A stretch of DNA of 64,000 nt from NCBI GenBank assembly GCA_963631545.1, contig CAVGRN010000003.1, forward strand, positions 1-64,000, in the 5' to 3' direction. The position numbers and the translations under genes were made by a program. Below, piece after piece: positions 39,077 through 48,197 of this stretch; position 1 is the stretch's first letter, and every line of letters starts with the position of its first letter. This DNA comes from UBA1181 sp963631545 (GTDB taxonomy: Bacteria; Bacteroidota; Bacteroidia; Bacteroidales; Paludibacteraceae). Below the pieces are notes generated by a model. It was not told the DNA's origin. It made no database searches and saw only the letters and a list, made by a program, of their open reading frames with translations.

Positions 39077-40240
39077 CTAAAAGTTTGGGGAGGCGTACAT
39101 TTTGATGTCGTCTGCCGAGATGGTTTTTCCGCAAAGGATGATGACGCGCTCCACCACATTGCGCAGTTCGCGCACATTACCGCTCCAACGGTAGGTTTTG
39201 AGTTCCTCCATTGCCTCGGGAGAGAATTCCTTTGCGGGGATGCCCTGCTCTTCGCAGATCAACTCACAGAAGTGGCTCACCAAGAGAGGGATGTCCTCCA
39301 ACCTTTCGCGCAAGGGCGGCACCGTCACGGGTATGACGCTCAGCCTGTGGTAAAGGTCTTCGCGGAATCTGCCGGCCTCGATTTCCTTTTTCAGATCTTT
39401 GTTGGTGGCGGCAAACACACGCACATCCACTTTTATCACCTTGTCGCTGCCCACGCGCGTCAGTTCTTTCTCCTGCAGCACTCGCAGCACTTTGGTTTGG
39501 GCGGCAAGACTCATATCGCCCACCTCATCTAAAAAGATGGTGCCGCCATCTGCCTGCTCAAATTTTCCTATCCGTTGTTTCACCGCCGAGGTGAATGCTC
39601 CTTTTTCATGTCCAAACAACTCGCTTTCAATCAGTTCCGTTGGTATTGCCGCACAATTGACCTCCACAAACGGTGCGTTGCATCGGTTGCTCAATTCGTA
39701 GAGCAGCATTGCCACCACCTCCTTGCCTGTTCCGTTTTCTCCCGTGATGAGAACGCGGGCATCGGTAGGCGCCACACGCTCCACCACACTGCGTAGGTGC
39801 TGCATGGCGGGGGAGTCGCCCACCATCTTCATCTTGCGCGACACTTTACGCTTCAGCGTCTTGGTTTCCTGCACGAGGGAGCGATGATCCAGGCCGTTTC
39901 GCACACACACGAGGATGCGGTTGAGGTCGAGCGGCTTCTCGATGAAATCGAACGCACCTTTTTTGATGCACTCCACCGCAGTATCGACGGAGCCATGACC
40001 CGAAATCATCACGACAGTCTGCTCGGGATAATCCTCCATGATTTTGGTCAGGACTTCAACGCCGTCCATCTTCGGCATTTTGATGTCGCAAAACACCAAG
40101 TCATATTTGTTATTTTTCAGAAGTTCCAAGCCAACGATACCGTCCTCTGCCAATTCAATAGTGTAGCCTTCAAACTCTAACACATCTTTTAAGGCATTTC
40201 GTATGCTTCGTTCATCGTCGATGATTAAAAGTTTCGCCAT
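39077..40240 (-). CDS. sigma-54 activator (receiver + AAA+), no DNA-binding domain
   Basis: The 387-residue protein has a receiver domain (about 1-120) with acidic pocket DDE near residue 8, phosphoacceptor Asp52 in CDIKMPKMDG, and Lys102. An AAA+ sigma-54-interaction domain (about 140-365) follows, with Walker A GENGTGKE (167-174), the sigma-54 loop as GAFTSA (214-219) instead of GAFTGA, and Walker B GGTIFLDEV. The NtrC family normally ends with a Fis-type helix-turn-helix; here the chain stops at SADDIKMYASPNF and mutS begins 17 bases later, so there is no room for one. It would have to act from solution on sigma-54 RNA polymerase, as described for FlgR of Helicobacter. No histidine kinase is nearby. 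Confidence 0.9.
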   Translation of the reverse strand: MAKLLIIDDERSIRNALKDVLEFEGYTIELAEDGIVGLELLKNNKYDLVFCDIKMPKMDGVEVLTKIMEDYPEQTVVMISGHGSVDTAVECIKKGAFDFIEKPLDLNRILVCVRNGLDHRSLVQETKTLKRKVSRKMKMVGDSPAMQHLRSVVERVAPTDARVLITGENGTGKEVVAMLLYELSNRCNAPFVEVNCAAIPTELIESELFGHEKGAFTSAVKQRIGKFEQADGGTIFLDEVGDMSLAAQTKVLRVLQEKELTRVGSDKVIKVDVRVFAATNKDLKKEIEAGRFREDLYHRLSVIPVTVPPLRERLEDIPLLVSHFCELICEEQGIPAKEFSPEAMEELKTYRWSGNVRELRNVVERVIILCGKTISADDIKMYASPNF

Positions 40241-40268
40241 AATATTCCGATTCGGTTTATTCTTGCCG

Positions 40269-41081
40269 CTACTTGGTGATAAGCGCGGAGAAAGGATATT
40301 TAGTGTTTTTCACAGATTCGAGCATCACCTTTACTGAACCCACCTTGATTTTCGTTTCGATGTAAAGCGGCACGTGGTTGTCGTCGTCGGAGACATAGAT
40401 AGCCATGTCGTCCTCGTTTTTGAACAAATCGCCCGTAATCAGTTTAGGTACAAATTTTAGTGCCTTATATTTCTTTTTATTTCGCAGCTTGATGTCCTGT
40501 TTTCCTCGGTAGGTCAGTCCCAAATTATACACCTGGTCATCGAAAAGTAGGTTGAAAGGAACGAGCGTACCGACAGAGATTTTAGAAACTTCAAGGCTTC
40601 GGAACCGATAACAAGTGGTGATGAGGTCGAACACGTCTGCGGCGATATTCAGCGAATCCGTCGAGAGTTTTCCCCGTTTATTCCAATTCCAGCGCACGAT
40701 GGGATCTTCGGAATAGTCGAAGTGGTAACGGCGGTCGCAAAAATAGGAATCCTCATACTTCACCTCCTTGTAGAAGCGAGGCATAAGTTCCTGCGGTGTT
40801 ACGGTTACAGAGAATGTATCGCGGATGCGATAGAAACTATCAAACGAACGCACCGTGTTGCCAGCAAGCCGCAAGAAGTAGAGTTGCTCGCCGTCCACAT
40901 TCTTAGTGGAAACGGAGAACTGCACATCACCCGCATGTATCCAGATAAAGCCAAGGTTATAATAGACGTTGTACACGGCCACCTCGCCTGCCTTGAAAGC
41001 AGGCTCGTTTTTGTACGGCACTTTCGCAAAGGCCGACACGGCACAGGCGAAGCAGAAAAGAATGATTAGTATCTTCCTCAT
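40269..41081 (-). CDS. exported DUF3108-domain protein
   Basis: The 270-residue product begins with a signal peptide (MRKILIILFCFACAVSAFA, cleaved before KVPYKNEP). The remainder fits DUF3108: an opening FKAGEVAVYNVYYNLGFIWI, a central FYKEVKYEDSYFCDRRYHF, and a closing beta-rich part ending in Lys. The family is periplasmic, often in an operon with envelope genes, and has no assigned activity. It lies 28 bases before the sigma-54 activator gene and behind lepB. ATG at 41081 is chosen because it gives the proper signal peptide. Confidence 0.8.
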   Translation of the reverse strand: MRKILIILFCFACAVSAFAKVPYKNEPAFKAGEVAVYNVYYNLGFIWIHAGDVQFSVSTKNVDGEQLYFLRLAGNTVRSFDSFYRIRDTFSVTVTPQELMPRFYKEVKYEDSYFCDRRYHFDYSEDPIVRWNWNKRGKLSTDSLNIAADVFDLITTCYRFRSLEVSKISVGTLVPFNLLFDDQVYNLGLTYRGKQDIKLRNKKKYKALKFVPKLITGDLFKNEDDMAIYVSDDDNHVPLYIETKIKVGSVKVMLESVKNTKYPFSALITK

Positions 41082-41137
41082 AACCAAAAACAAATATTGG
41101 TTTCACCACCCGACACCGTCTACAACGAGCGGTTGCA

Positions 41138-42610
41138 TCAGTCAGGATGAACCATTGTAAAGAGTCTCTCCCAACGGATTGACGCTGGGAACGACTTATC
41201 CTCGTCCAACGAAAGCCAGATAAAGATAGGCTTCCCGACGATGTGATTTTCGGGAACAAAACCCCAGTAGCGCGAGTCGGATGAGTTGTGGCGGTTGTCG
41301 CCCATCATCCAATAATAATTCATCTTGAATGTGTACGAGTCGGCCGCCGCACCATTAATGTAGATGACGCTGTCGCGCACCTCCAAGTCATTGAGTTCGT
41401 AGTTGCGGATAATGGTTTCGTACAGCGGTAAGTTGTCTGCGTCCAAAGCAACCGTCGCACCTGCCTGCGGAATCCAAAGCGGACCGTAATCGTCTCGCGT
41501 CCAACCGTCCCGACGTTCGTACGGGAATGTTTTTCCACCCAACTCGACAGGCTCCTTCTTGACGGAACGAATCGACTCTTTCGACTTCAGCATTTCGCAA
41601 GCCTCGGCCGTGAGCGGCAGGCGGTAGACAAGACTCAACACGCCCGTAGAATCTTTGTAGCCCATATTTTCGAGAAACTCCAAACCGCCCATCTCATTGT
41701 TAATCAGCACTCTGTCATCCTCGCGCACGTGCGCCGCCTCAAACAGGGCCTTGCTAATGGGTTGCGAAGTCTCCACAAAATAGTTGAATTGCAGGGTTTT
41801 GATATCTTCGGTAGGCACGCCATTGATTTGCACCAATCCATCCACCACGCTGAGCGTGTCGCCTGGCAGTGCCACGCAACGCTTCACATAGTTCTCCCGT
41901 CGGTCGACAGGTCGTGCGACAATCGCACCAAATTTGTCCGGATTCTGCCATACATAATCGCGACCATAGGCATTCACCATTGCGTAATAGTCTTGGTTGG
42001 GGGCATTCAGCGCGACGGTATCGCCAGCGGGATAGTTGAACACCACAATATCGTTTCGTTTCACATCACCAAAACCTTTGAGACGTTTATATTCCCATTG
42101 AGGAGAATCAATGTACGACTTCGTATTGAAGAACGGCATGGTATGCTGCGCAAGTGGGAAAGAAAGCGGCGTCATAGGCTCGCGCGGACCGTAGCTCACC
42201 TTGCTCACGAAAAGGAAATCGCCCACAAGAAGCGTTTTCTCCAAAGATGGGGATGGAATCTTATAATTCTGGAAGAAATAAAGATTGATGATGTAAACAG
42301 CCACCAAGGCAAAAACGATGGCATCCACCCACTCTGCCACCTTGCGGAGGACGGGATTTTTAGTCTGTTTCCACGCACCCCAAGGCACATACTTCGTGAT
42401 GTAGATGTCCCAAACCACAGGTATCAGCAGCCACAGCCACCAAGCACCCGACCAGCAGAAGAAGAATACCACGAGGGCTGCCACCAAGGCGAACTTCACC
42501 CACTGCGAAGGCTTCGCCATCCTGACACGCTCAGAGAAAATCTTTCCCTTCAAATCAGCGTAACTCACATCTTTTTTATTAGATGATGCGCCATTCTCTG
42601 CCATAGACAT
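41138..42610 (-). CDS. lepB: signal peptidase I
   Basis: This inner-membrane serine protease removes signal peptides from exported proteins, including the T9SS cargo in this window. The 490-residue chain has hydrophobic segments near 40-72 and 95-114. The catalytic Ser122 lies in IPSPSLEKTL and the general-base Lys243 in NYVKRCVALPGD. The late box GDNRHNSSDSRYWGFVP is near the C-terminus. It is longer than E. coli LepB (324 residues) because of a large insertion between the catalytic boxes and the last box, as is usual in Bacteroidota. It begins 9 bases after dapB, so the two are cotranscribed. ATG at 42604 is an alternative start. Confidence 0.95.
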   Translation of the reverse strand: MSMAENGASSNKKDVSYADLKGKIFSERVRMAKPSQWVKFALVAALVVFFFCWSGAWWLWLLIPVVWDIYITKYVPWGAWKQTKNPVLRKVAEWVDAIVFALVAVYIINLYFFQNYKIPSPSLEKTLLVGDFLFVSKVSYGPREPMTPLSFPLAQHTMPFFNTKSYIDSPQWEYKRLKGFGDVKRNDIVVFNYPAGDTVALNAPNQDYYAMVNAYGRDYVWQNPDKFGAIVARPVDRRENYVKRCVALPGDTLSVVDGLVQINGVPTEDIKTLQFNYFVETSQPISKALFEAAHVREDDRVLINNEMGGLEFLENMGYKDSTGVLSLVYRLPLTAEACEMLKSKESIRSVKKEPVELGGKTFPYERRDGWTRDDYGPLWIPQAGATVALDADNLPLYETIIRNYELNDLEVRDSVIYINGAAADSYTFKMNYYWMMGDNRHNSSDSRYWGFVPENHIVGKPIFIWLSLDEDKSFPASIRWERLFTMVHPD

Positions 42611-42619
42611 TCTTTGCTT

Positions 42620-43336
42620 TTATTTTAAGAACTCAAACAAGTCCGACATTCCCAACAATCCTTTTTTTCCTGCCGTGTACTCCGCAGCCACCACAGCGCC
42701 AAGGGCGAATCCCTCTCGGCTCTTCGCATCGTGGGTTATGGTGATGGAATCAACATCACTATCATACTTAATCGTGTGGATGCCAGGCACTTCGCCTTCG
42801 CGGATAGACTTAATAGCAAGGTCGGTAGGCACTTCTTCAACCTCCTTTGTCCATTTCGTCTTGCGGTCGATATTCTCAAGGATTCCCTCAGCCAAAGTGA
42901 TGGCGGTGCCGCTTGGAGCGTCCAATTTGTGTATGTGGTGCACCTCTGTCATCTCTACGTTGTAGCTGTCGAAGCGGTTCATCAACTTTGCCAGATATTT
43001 ATTTACTGCCATAAACACATTCACACCTATGCTGAAGTTGGACGAGCGGAACAACGTGTGGTTCCCTTTTTTCAGTTCGTCCATTACATCGGCAGTATCC
43101 CAGCCCGTGGTGCCTACCACCACTGGCACGTTGGCTTTGAAGCACTTACGGACATTGGCAACCGCCGTATCGGGGCGTGTGAACTCAATGGCGACATCCG
43201 CAGATTTGAACCTATCCGACTCAAAATCCTCAAGGTTGTTGATATCAATTGTGGCGACAATCTCGTGTCCCCTGTTTTTTGCGATTTTCTCGATGGCTTT
43301 ACCCATCTTACCATATCCAATCAAAGCGATTTTCAT
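42620..43336 (-). CDS. dapB: 4-hydroxy-tetrahydrodipicolinate reductase
   Basis: DapB catalyses the NAD(P)H-dependent reduction step of lysine and meso-diaminopimelate synthesis. The 238-residue protein starts at MKIALIGYGKMGKAIEKIAK, with the dinucleotide-binding GxGxMG loop. It contains VVGTTGWD, the core motif EVHHIHKLDAPSGTA with the catalytic His and Lys, and a final helix GLLGMSDLFEFL. A slightly longer frame exists, but the chosen ATG puts the Rossmann strand at the N-terminus as in the family. It heads the dapB-lepB pair and may be part of the longer run ending at mutS. Confidence 0.96.
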   Translation of the reverse strand: MKIALIGYGKMGKAIEKIAKNRGHEIVATIDINNLEDFESDRFKSADVAIEFTRPDTAVANVRKCFKANVPVVVGTTGWDTADVMDELKKGNHTLFRSSNFSIGVNVFMAVNKYLAKLMNRFDSYNVEMTEVHHIHKLDAPSGTAITLAEGILENIDRKTKWTKEVEEVPTDLAIKSIREGEVPGIHTIKYDSDVDSITITHDAKSREGFALGAVVAAEYTAGKKGLLGMSDLFEFLK

Positions 43337-43418
43337 ATCTACACATCTATTAGTCAAGAAGTTCCGCAGTCAAAACGAAGAAGAACCTCGTATATTTTTT
43401 TAAATTGAAAATTCAGAA

Positions 43419-44282
43419 TCAAAGATCCTCATAGTCGATGGAGAACGTGTCGCCATCCTTCATATTGCCACGTTGCACACCCTTCTTCAGCCAACGCGAA
43501 CGCTGTTCGGACGTGCCGTGGTTGAACGATTCTGGCACAGTGTAGCCGTATGCCTGTTTTTGGAGATAGTCGTCGCCGATTTTCGCAGCAATGGCAAGTC
43601 CCTCTTCAATGTCGCCATCCTCCAACGAGTTGAACATTTTATTGTCGTGGTAAGCCCAAACGCCAGCGTAGAAGTCCGCCTGCAACTCCAAGCGCACGCT
43701 GATTTTGTTTGACTCTGTCTCCGAAACGGATGACTGTCGGTTATGTGCGTCTTGCAATGTACCGAGGAGGTACTGCACGTGGTGCCCCACCTCATGTGCG
43801 ATGACGTATGCGTAGGCAAAATCGCCGGCAGTGCCAAATTGGCTTTTCATCGTGGTGAAAAACTCCAAATCGATATAGACGGTTTGGTCGCCCGAGCAGT
43901 AGAACGGACCAGTAGACGAAGTCGCGCTACCGCAGCCAGAGTTCACGTTCCCGTGGAAAAGCACAAGTTGAGGGGCTTCGTAGGTTTTGCCCATCTTCTC
44001 GAATTGGTCGGTCCAGACATCCTCCGTGCCGGCAAGGATTTGTTTGGCGAAAGTAGCAAGTTCCTCCTCCTCGGCGGAAGGCTCGTAGCCATTGCCTGTT
44101 GTCTGCGTGGTCCCGGCATTCTGCACCACCGTGGTTGCCACTTGCGAGAGGTCGCCCCCCGACACAAAATAGGTGATAAGCGCGACAACAATCAGTCCGC
44201 CGATACCCATACCCGATTTAGAAGTACCACCTCTACGGCGGTCGTCCACGTTAGAGCTTTCCCTTCTTCCTGTTAGTTTCAT
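43419..44282 (-). CDS. neutral zinc metallopeptidase, YpfJ-like
   Basis: The 287-residue protein has a short basic cytosolic start, one membrane anchor (about 27-41), a linker, and a metallopeptidase domain with the zinc motif HEVGHH at 163-168 and a following Glu-bearing helix. Family hallmarks CGSATSSTGPFYCSGDQTVY and FNHGTSEQRSRWLKKG are present (PF04228). It should be an inner-membrane-anchored peptidase facing the periplasm; substrates are not known for the family. A strong promoter lies 45 bases upstream, so this gene probably heads the run towards dapB and mutS. Confidence 0.88.
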   Translation of the reverse strand: MKLTGRRESSNVDDRRRGGTSKSGMGIGGLIVVALITYFVSGGDLSQVATTVVQNAGTTQTTGNGYEPSAEEEELATFAKQILAGTEDVWTDQFEKMGKTYEAPQLVLFHGNVNSGCGSATSSTGPFYCSGDQTVYIDLEFFTTMKSQFGTAGDFAYAYVIAHEVGHHVQYLLGTLQDAHNRQSSVSETESNKISVRLELQADFYAGVWAYHDNKMFNSLEDGDIEEGLAIAAKIGDDYLQKQAYGYTVPESFNHGTSEQRSRWLKKGVQRGNMKDGDTFSIDYEDL

Positions 44283-44326
44283 ATTTCCTTTTTATTATTT
44301 TCAGAAATGATATTTACCAAATTGTC

Positions 44327-44357
44327 CAAAGGTAAGGAATTATGCGGAAAAATTCAA
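44327..44357 (-). promoter_or_regulatory. promoter of the metallopeptidase-dapB-lepB run
   Basis: TTG (44355-44357, minus strand) stands 20 bases before a perfect TACCTTTG (44327-44334). Confidence 0.65.
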
Positions 44358-44367
44358 CCTCCGCCAC

Positions 44368-44405
44368 AAAAAAAGCGAGCCAGAGACCATCGATGGTTCT
44401 GGCTC
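44368..44405 (-). terminator. terminator of the gpmI operon
   Basis: On the minus strand GAGCCAGAACC and GGTCTCTGGCTC form a stem around ATCGAT, followed by GCTTTTTTT, 26 bases behind the gpmI stop. Confidence 0.85.
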
Positions 44406-44430
44406 ACTTGGTTATAAACTAAAACACAGA

Positions 44431-45972
44431 TTATTGTTGAATCAGGTTTTCGCCCGTCATCTCGGCAGGTTGAGGGATGCCCATAAGAGCCAAAATGGAA
44501 GGAGCGACATCAGCCAATTTTCCGTTTTTCACCTTGGCAGCGGCATTTGAGCCGATGTAGACGAATGGAACAGGGTTGAGCGAATGGGCAGTGTTAGGCG
44601 TGCCATCTGGGTTGATGGCGTGGTCGCAGTTGCCGTGGTCGGCGATGATAATCACCTCATAACCATTTGATTTGCAAGCCTCAACAGTATCCTTCACGCA
44701 CTCATCGATGGCGGTAACCGCTTTTTGTATGGCTGGGTAGATGCCGGTGTGTCCCACCATATCGCCGTTGGCGTAGTTCACCACAATCCAGTCATATTTC
44801 TTCTCTCCAATAGCGGCAACAAGTTTGTCTTTCACCTCGTATGCGCTCATCTCTGGCTTCAAATCGTATGTAGCGACCTTTGGCGAAGGCACCAAGATAC
44901 GGTCTTCATTCTCGAACGGAGCCTCACGACCGCCGTTGAAGAAGAATGTAACGTGCGCATATTTCTCCGTCTCGGCAATGTGCAGTTGTTTCAAGCCCTT
45001 GGCAGAGACCACTTCGCCGAGAGTGTTCGTAACATTCTCTTTGTTGAAGAGGATGTGTACGCCGGTGAACGAAGAGTCGTAAGGCGTCATACAATAGTAT
45101 TGCAGTCCCTTGATGGTGTGCATACCAGCCTCTGGCATATCTTGTTGGGTAAGTACGATGGTCAACTCCTTAGCACGGTCGTTTCTGTAATTGAAGAAGA
45201 TAACCACGTCGCCCTCTTGGATGGTTCCGACTGGCTTTCCGGCAGCGTCCACGCGGGCGATTGGCTTAATGAATTCATCCGTAACACCCTCAGTGTAAGA
45301 CTCTTCCATAGCCTTTACCATATCTGTGCTTGGCTTACCCTTGCCGTCGATCAGCAAATCGTAAGCCTCCTTGATGCGCTCCCAACGTTTGTCGCGGTCC
45401 ATTGCGTAGAAACGGCCGACGATGGAAGCGATTTTTCCTGTGTTGGCAGCCAACACCTTCTCCAACTGCTCGATGAAACCCTTTCCGCTCTTAGGGTCGG
45501 TGTCGCGGCCATCCATAAAACAGTGGACGAACGTCTTGTCCAAACCATATTCCTTGGAAATCTCAACCAACTTGAACAAATGGTCTAACGAAGAGTGCAC
45601 GCCACCGTTGGAAACCAATCCCATAAAGTGGATTTGCTTACCATTCTCCTTTGCGTAAGAGAAAGCGTTTTTGATCTCTGGGTTCTGTAGAATGGAGTTG
45701 TCGCGGCAAGCCATATTGATTTTCACCAAATCCTGGTAAACGACACGTCCGCCACCGATGTTCAAGTGTCCCACCTCAGAGTTTCCCATCTGTCCGTCGG
45801 GCAAACCAACATACTCTCCGCAAGCCTGCAGCTGCGAGTGTGGGTAACTCTTCATCAGATAATCCCAATAGGGGGTTGGTGTGGAAGCAATCGCATCCGA
45901 CTTTGTTCCGTCTCCGATTCCCCAACCATCGAGGATCATCAGCAATACCTTTTTATTCATTTCAGTATTCAT
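44431..45972 (-). CDS. gpmI: 2,3-bisphosphoglycerate-independent phosphoglycerate mutase
   Basis: GpmI interconverts 3- and 2-phosphoglycerate in glycolysis using two manganese ions. The 513-residue length is standard. The metal- and phosphate-binding motifs are visible: LMILDGWGIG at the start, the catalytic Ser in GQMGNSEVGHLNIG, SNGGVHSSLDH, FMDGRDTDP, and IIADHGNCDHAINPDG near the end. An internal ATG at 45960 (MNKKVLLMILDGWG) is an alternative start. It lies 24 bases after the DUF4834 gene and ends the operon, with a strong terminator behind it. Confidence 0.97.
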   Translation of the reverse strand: MNTEMNKKVLLMILDGWGIGDGTKSDAIASTPTPYWDYLMKSYPHSQLQACGEYVGLPDGQMGNSEVGHLNIGGGRVVYQDLVKINMACRDNSILQNPEIKNAFSYAKENGKQIHFMGLVSNGGVHSSLDHLFKLVEISKEYGLDKTFVHCFMDGRDTDPKSGKGFIEQLEKVLAANTGKIASIVGRFYAMDRDKRWERIKEAYDLLIDGKGKPSTDMVKAMEESYTEGVTDEFIKPIARVDAAGKPVGTIQEGDVVIFFNYRNDRAKELTIVLTQQDMPEAGMHTIKGLQYYCMTPYDSSFTGVHILFNKENVTNTLGEVVSAKGLKQLHIAETEKYAHVTFFFNGGREAPFENEDRILVPSPKVATYDLKPEMSAYEVKDKLVAAIGEKKYDWIVVNYANGDMVGHTGIYPAIQKAVTAIDECVKDTVEACKSNGYEVIIIADHGNCDHAINPDGTPNTAHSLNPVPFVYIGSNAAAKVKNGKLADVAPSILALMGIPQPAEMTGENLIQQ

Positions 45973-45996
45973 TTTATAAAATTGATTTTCAAACGA

Positions 45997-46278
45997 TTAT
46001 TGTAACTCCTCATAACTCACCTCTTCAGACATCGCTTTGAATCTCCGCATCCGAAGCACACCTTGCTCGCTTTGCGGGTGGAACACCTCCTGCGATTGCT
46101 CGCCACTATCATCGTCCACAAAAGATGACGCTGCGGATTGATTCTTTTTCGGGAACAAGCGGCGGAAGAAGCCCACCACGGCGGTCTTGACTTTCAACAA
46201 AAACACCACCAACGCTCCTCCTACCACCAAAAGCAGGATGAGCAGGAATGCCAGAATCGCAAAAATCAATCCACCCAT
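45997..46278 (-). CDS. DUF4834-family small membrane protein
   Basis: The 93-residue protein has one long N-terminal transmembrane helix (about 4-28), a short basic stretch FFRRLFPKK, and a polar acidic tail ending VSYEELQ. This layout fits the small Bacteroidota family DUF4834, for which no function is known. It sits between ftsE and gpmI, with 72 and 24 bases of spacing. Confidence 0.7.
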   Translation of the reverse strand: MGGLIFAILAFLLILLLVVGGALVVFLLKVKTAVVGFFRRLFPKKNQSAASSFVDDDSGEQSQEVFHPQSEQGVLRMRRFKAMSEEVSYEELQ

Positions 46279-46350
46279 ATCTCTCTAATTAGAAGTTTCA
46301 AACCTAAGGTCAAAATCGGCAATGTGGGAGTTTCGGCTCACCCCAAAAGG

Positions 46351-47022
46351 TTAGTCGCCAGTAACCTCGCGCATTTCACCTTGCTCGCAAAGGAAATTCC
46401 GCCCCGGAAAAAGCTCGGGCCACCGTCTGTTGTGCGTCGACATAATCACAGAAGTTCCCTCTTGAAGAATCTGGCGGAGGAGGCGCATCAAATCCTCGCC
46501 CGTCTGTGGGTCCAAATGCCCCGTAGGCTCATCGGCAAGGATGATTTTCGGCTTGTTGAGCAGAGCGCGGGCAATCACAATGCGTTGTTGCTCACCGCCA
46601 GACAGCTCGTGGGGCATACGATAGCCTTTGGTAGACATACCAACGAAATGCAGCACCTCGTCGATTCGGTTCTTGCGCTCGTCGGGGGTCATTGTCTGCG
46701 TGGCTTTCAGCACGAATTGGAGGTTTTCATCGACAGTGCGGTCGGGCAACAACTGGAAATCCTGAAACACAATACCCATTTGGCGGCGCAGGTAAGGGAT
46801 TTTGCTCGACTTTATCTTCGCCAAGTCGAAATCCAACACCTTCGCACTGCCCGATGTGATAGGGACTTCGCAGTAGAGTGATTTTAAGAACGAACTTTTA
46901 CCGCTGCCCACTTTGCCGAGGAGGTAGACGAAATCGCCCTCGCCCACAGAAAGCGTGACGTGCCGCAAGACCGTTTGTTCCTGCCGGTCTATGCTCACAT
47001 CTTTATAGTCAATCAAAGCCAT
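46351..47022 (-). CDS. ftsE: cell-division ABC transporter ATPase FtsE
   Basis: The 223-residue ATPase has Walker A GKVGSGKSS, Q-loop VFQDFQLLPDRTVDEN, signature ELSGGEQQR, Walker B IILADEPTGHLD and switch His in STHNRR. The Q-loop and length match FtsE, which with FtsX governs peptidoglycan hydrolases at the septum. No ftsX is next to it here; the neighbours are hisI and a DUF4834 gene. ATG at 47022 (MALIDYKDVS) is preferred to a TTG two codons upstream. It begins 13 bases after hisI. Confidence 0.88.
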   Translation of the reverse strand: MALIDYKDVSIDRQEQTVLRHVTLSVGEGDFVYLLGKVGSGKSSFLKSLYCEVPITSGSAKVLDFDLAKIKSSKIPYLRRQMGIVFQDFQLLPDRTVDENLQFVLKATQTMTPDERKNRIDEVLHFVGMSTKGYRMPHELSGGEQQRIVIARALLNKPKIILADEPTGHLDPQTGEDLMRLLRQILQEGTSVIMSTHNRRWPELFPGRNFLCEQGEMREVTGD

Positions 47023-47035
47023 AAACAATTGTTTT

Positions 47036-47359
47036 TTAGCGGTTTTCCTCGCCCCAGCAGGTATCCGTGCCAGTATGGCACACAGGACCGACGGGATGCA
47101 CCTTAATCAACAGTGTGTCGTTGTCGCAATCCGCCTTGATGGAAACCACGTTCAAGAAGTTTCCACTGGTTTCGCCCTTTGTCCACAGCCGTTTCTTCGT
47201 GCGGCTGTAAAAGGTTACCTTGCCCGTCTCGACGGTTTTCTGGTAGGCTTCATCGTTCATAAAACCCAACATCAACACCACGCGGGTGTCCGCATCCTGA
47301 ATAATGGCAGGCACTAAGCCATCCATCTTATCGAAATCCAACTCCATATCCGCTTTCAA
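47036..47359 (-). CDS. hisI: phosphoribosyl-AMP cyclohydrolase, stand-alone HisI
   Basis: HisI opens the adenine ring of phosphoribosyl-AMP in histidine synthesis. The 107-residue chain is complete for this domain: MLGFMNDEAYQKTVETGKV, SRTKKRLWTKGETSGN, and the metal-binding ADCDNDTLL and CHTGTDTCW. Most Bacteroidales carry a bifunctional HisIE of about 200 residues; here the chain stops at CWGEENR, exactly where the HisE part would begin, and ftsE follows after 13 bases. The pyrophosphohydrolase must therefore be encoded elsewhere. A second ATG at 47347 could also be the start. Confidence 0.93.
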   Translation of the reverse strand: MKADMELDFDKMDGLVPAIIQDADTRVVLMLGFMNDEAYQKTVETGKVTFYSRTKKRLWTKGETSGNFLNVVSIKADCDNDTLLIKVHPVGPVCHTGTDTCWGEENR

Positions 47360-47439
47360 TATTTCTGCGAAAATACAAAAAACTAACTGAAACCCAAAGT
47401 GGAGAAGCCTCCGGGAATATTAATAAATGCTAATGCGAT

Positions 47440-48162
47440 TCAAGCCATCATCTTTGCCAAATCTGCCATTTGGATACGCCCCTCGTAGATGGCTTTTCCC
47501 GTAATCACAGCAGGGACTTTGGCTTCTGCCAACCGCTCAATGTCCGCCATAGAGCTAACGCCGCCACTGGCTATCAGGTAGATAGACGGCAACTCGGCCA
47601 ACATCTTTTCGTAGAGGGCGACAGACGGGCCTTTCAACATTCCATCCTTGCTGATGTCTGTGCAAATCACCTTATTGACGCCCTTTCCCATAAAGTTGCT
47701 AACGAATGGCAAAAGGTCTACAGAAGTAGTTTCCGTCCAACCGCCGACTGCGATTTTCTCATCTTTCACATCCGCACCGAGGATGATACGCTCCGCACCG
47801 TATTTTTCCACCCAAGATAGGAACACCTCAGGCTTTTTGACGGCGATGCTGCCACCTGTTACCATTGCCGCACCCGACTCGAACGCGATGCGCAAGTCAT
47901 CGTCACTTTTCAAACCTCCACCGAAATCCACTGTCAGCGATGTGCCTGAGGCGATGACTTCCAACACCTTGTAGTTGACAATGTGCTGCGCCTTAGCGCC
48001 ATCCAAATCCACCAAATGCAGACGGCGGATACCGACAGCCTCGAACGCCTTCGCTACCTCCAACGGATTCTCGTTATATACCTTCTTCTGCGCATAGTCG
48101 CCCTGAGACAACCGGACGCACTTGCCCTCAATGATATCAATGGCAGGTATTATTTCTATCAT
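47440..48162 (-). CDS. hisA: ProFAR isomerase HisA
   Basis: HisA is the (beta-alpha)8-barrel isomerase of histidine synthesis that opens the ribose ring of ProFAR to give PRFAR. The 240-residue protein has the catalytic Asp in PAIDIIEGKCVRLSQGDY and the second Asp in CTDISKDGML. The phosphate loops are VDFGGGLKSDDD and IASGGVSSMADIE. The complete length matches the family. It is upstream of hisI (80 bases) and 35 bases behind the MauE-thioredoxin gene, so it is probably within one long operon. Confidence 0.96.
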   Translation of the reverse strand: MIEIIPAIDIIEGKCVRLSQGDYAQKKVYNENPLEVAKAFEAVGIRRLHLVDLDGAKAQHIVNYKVLEVIASGTSLTVDFGGGLKSDDDLRIAFESGAAMVTGGSIAVKKPEVFLSWVEKYGAERIILGADVKDEKIAVGGWTETTSVDLLPFVSNFMGKGVNKVICTDISKDGMLKGPSVALYEKMLAELPSIYLIASGGVSSMADIERLAEAKVPAVITGKAIYEGRIQMADLAKMMA

Positions 48163-48197
48163 ATCTATCTGATTATAAAAAAATTACTTTCTAAATA

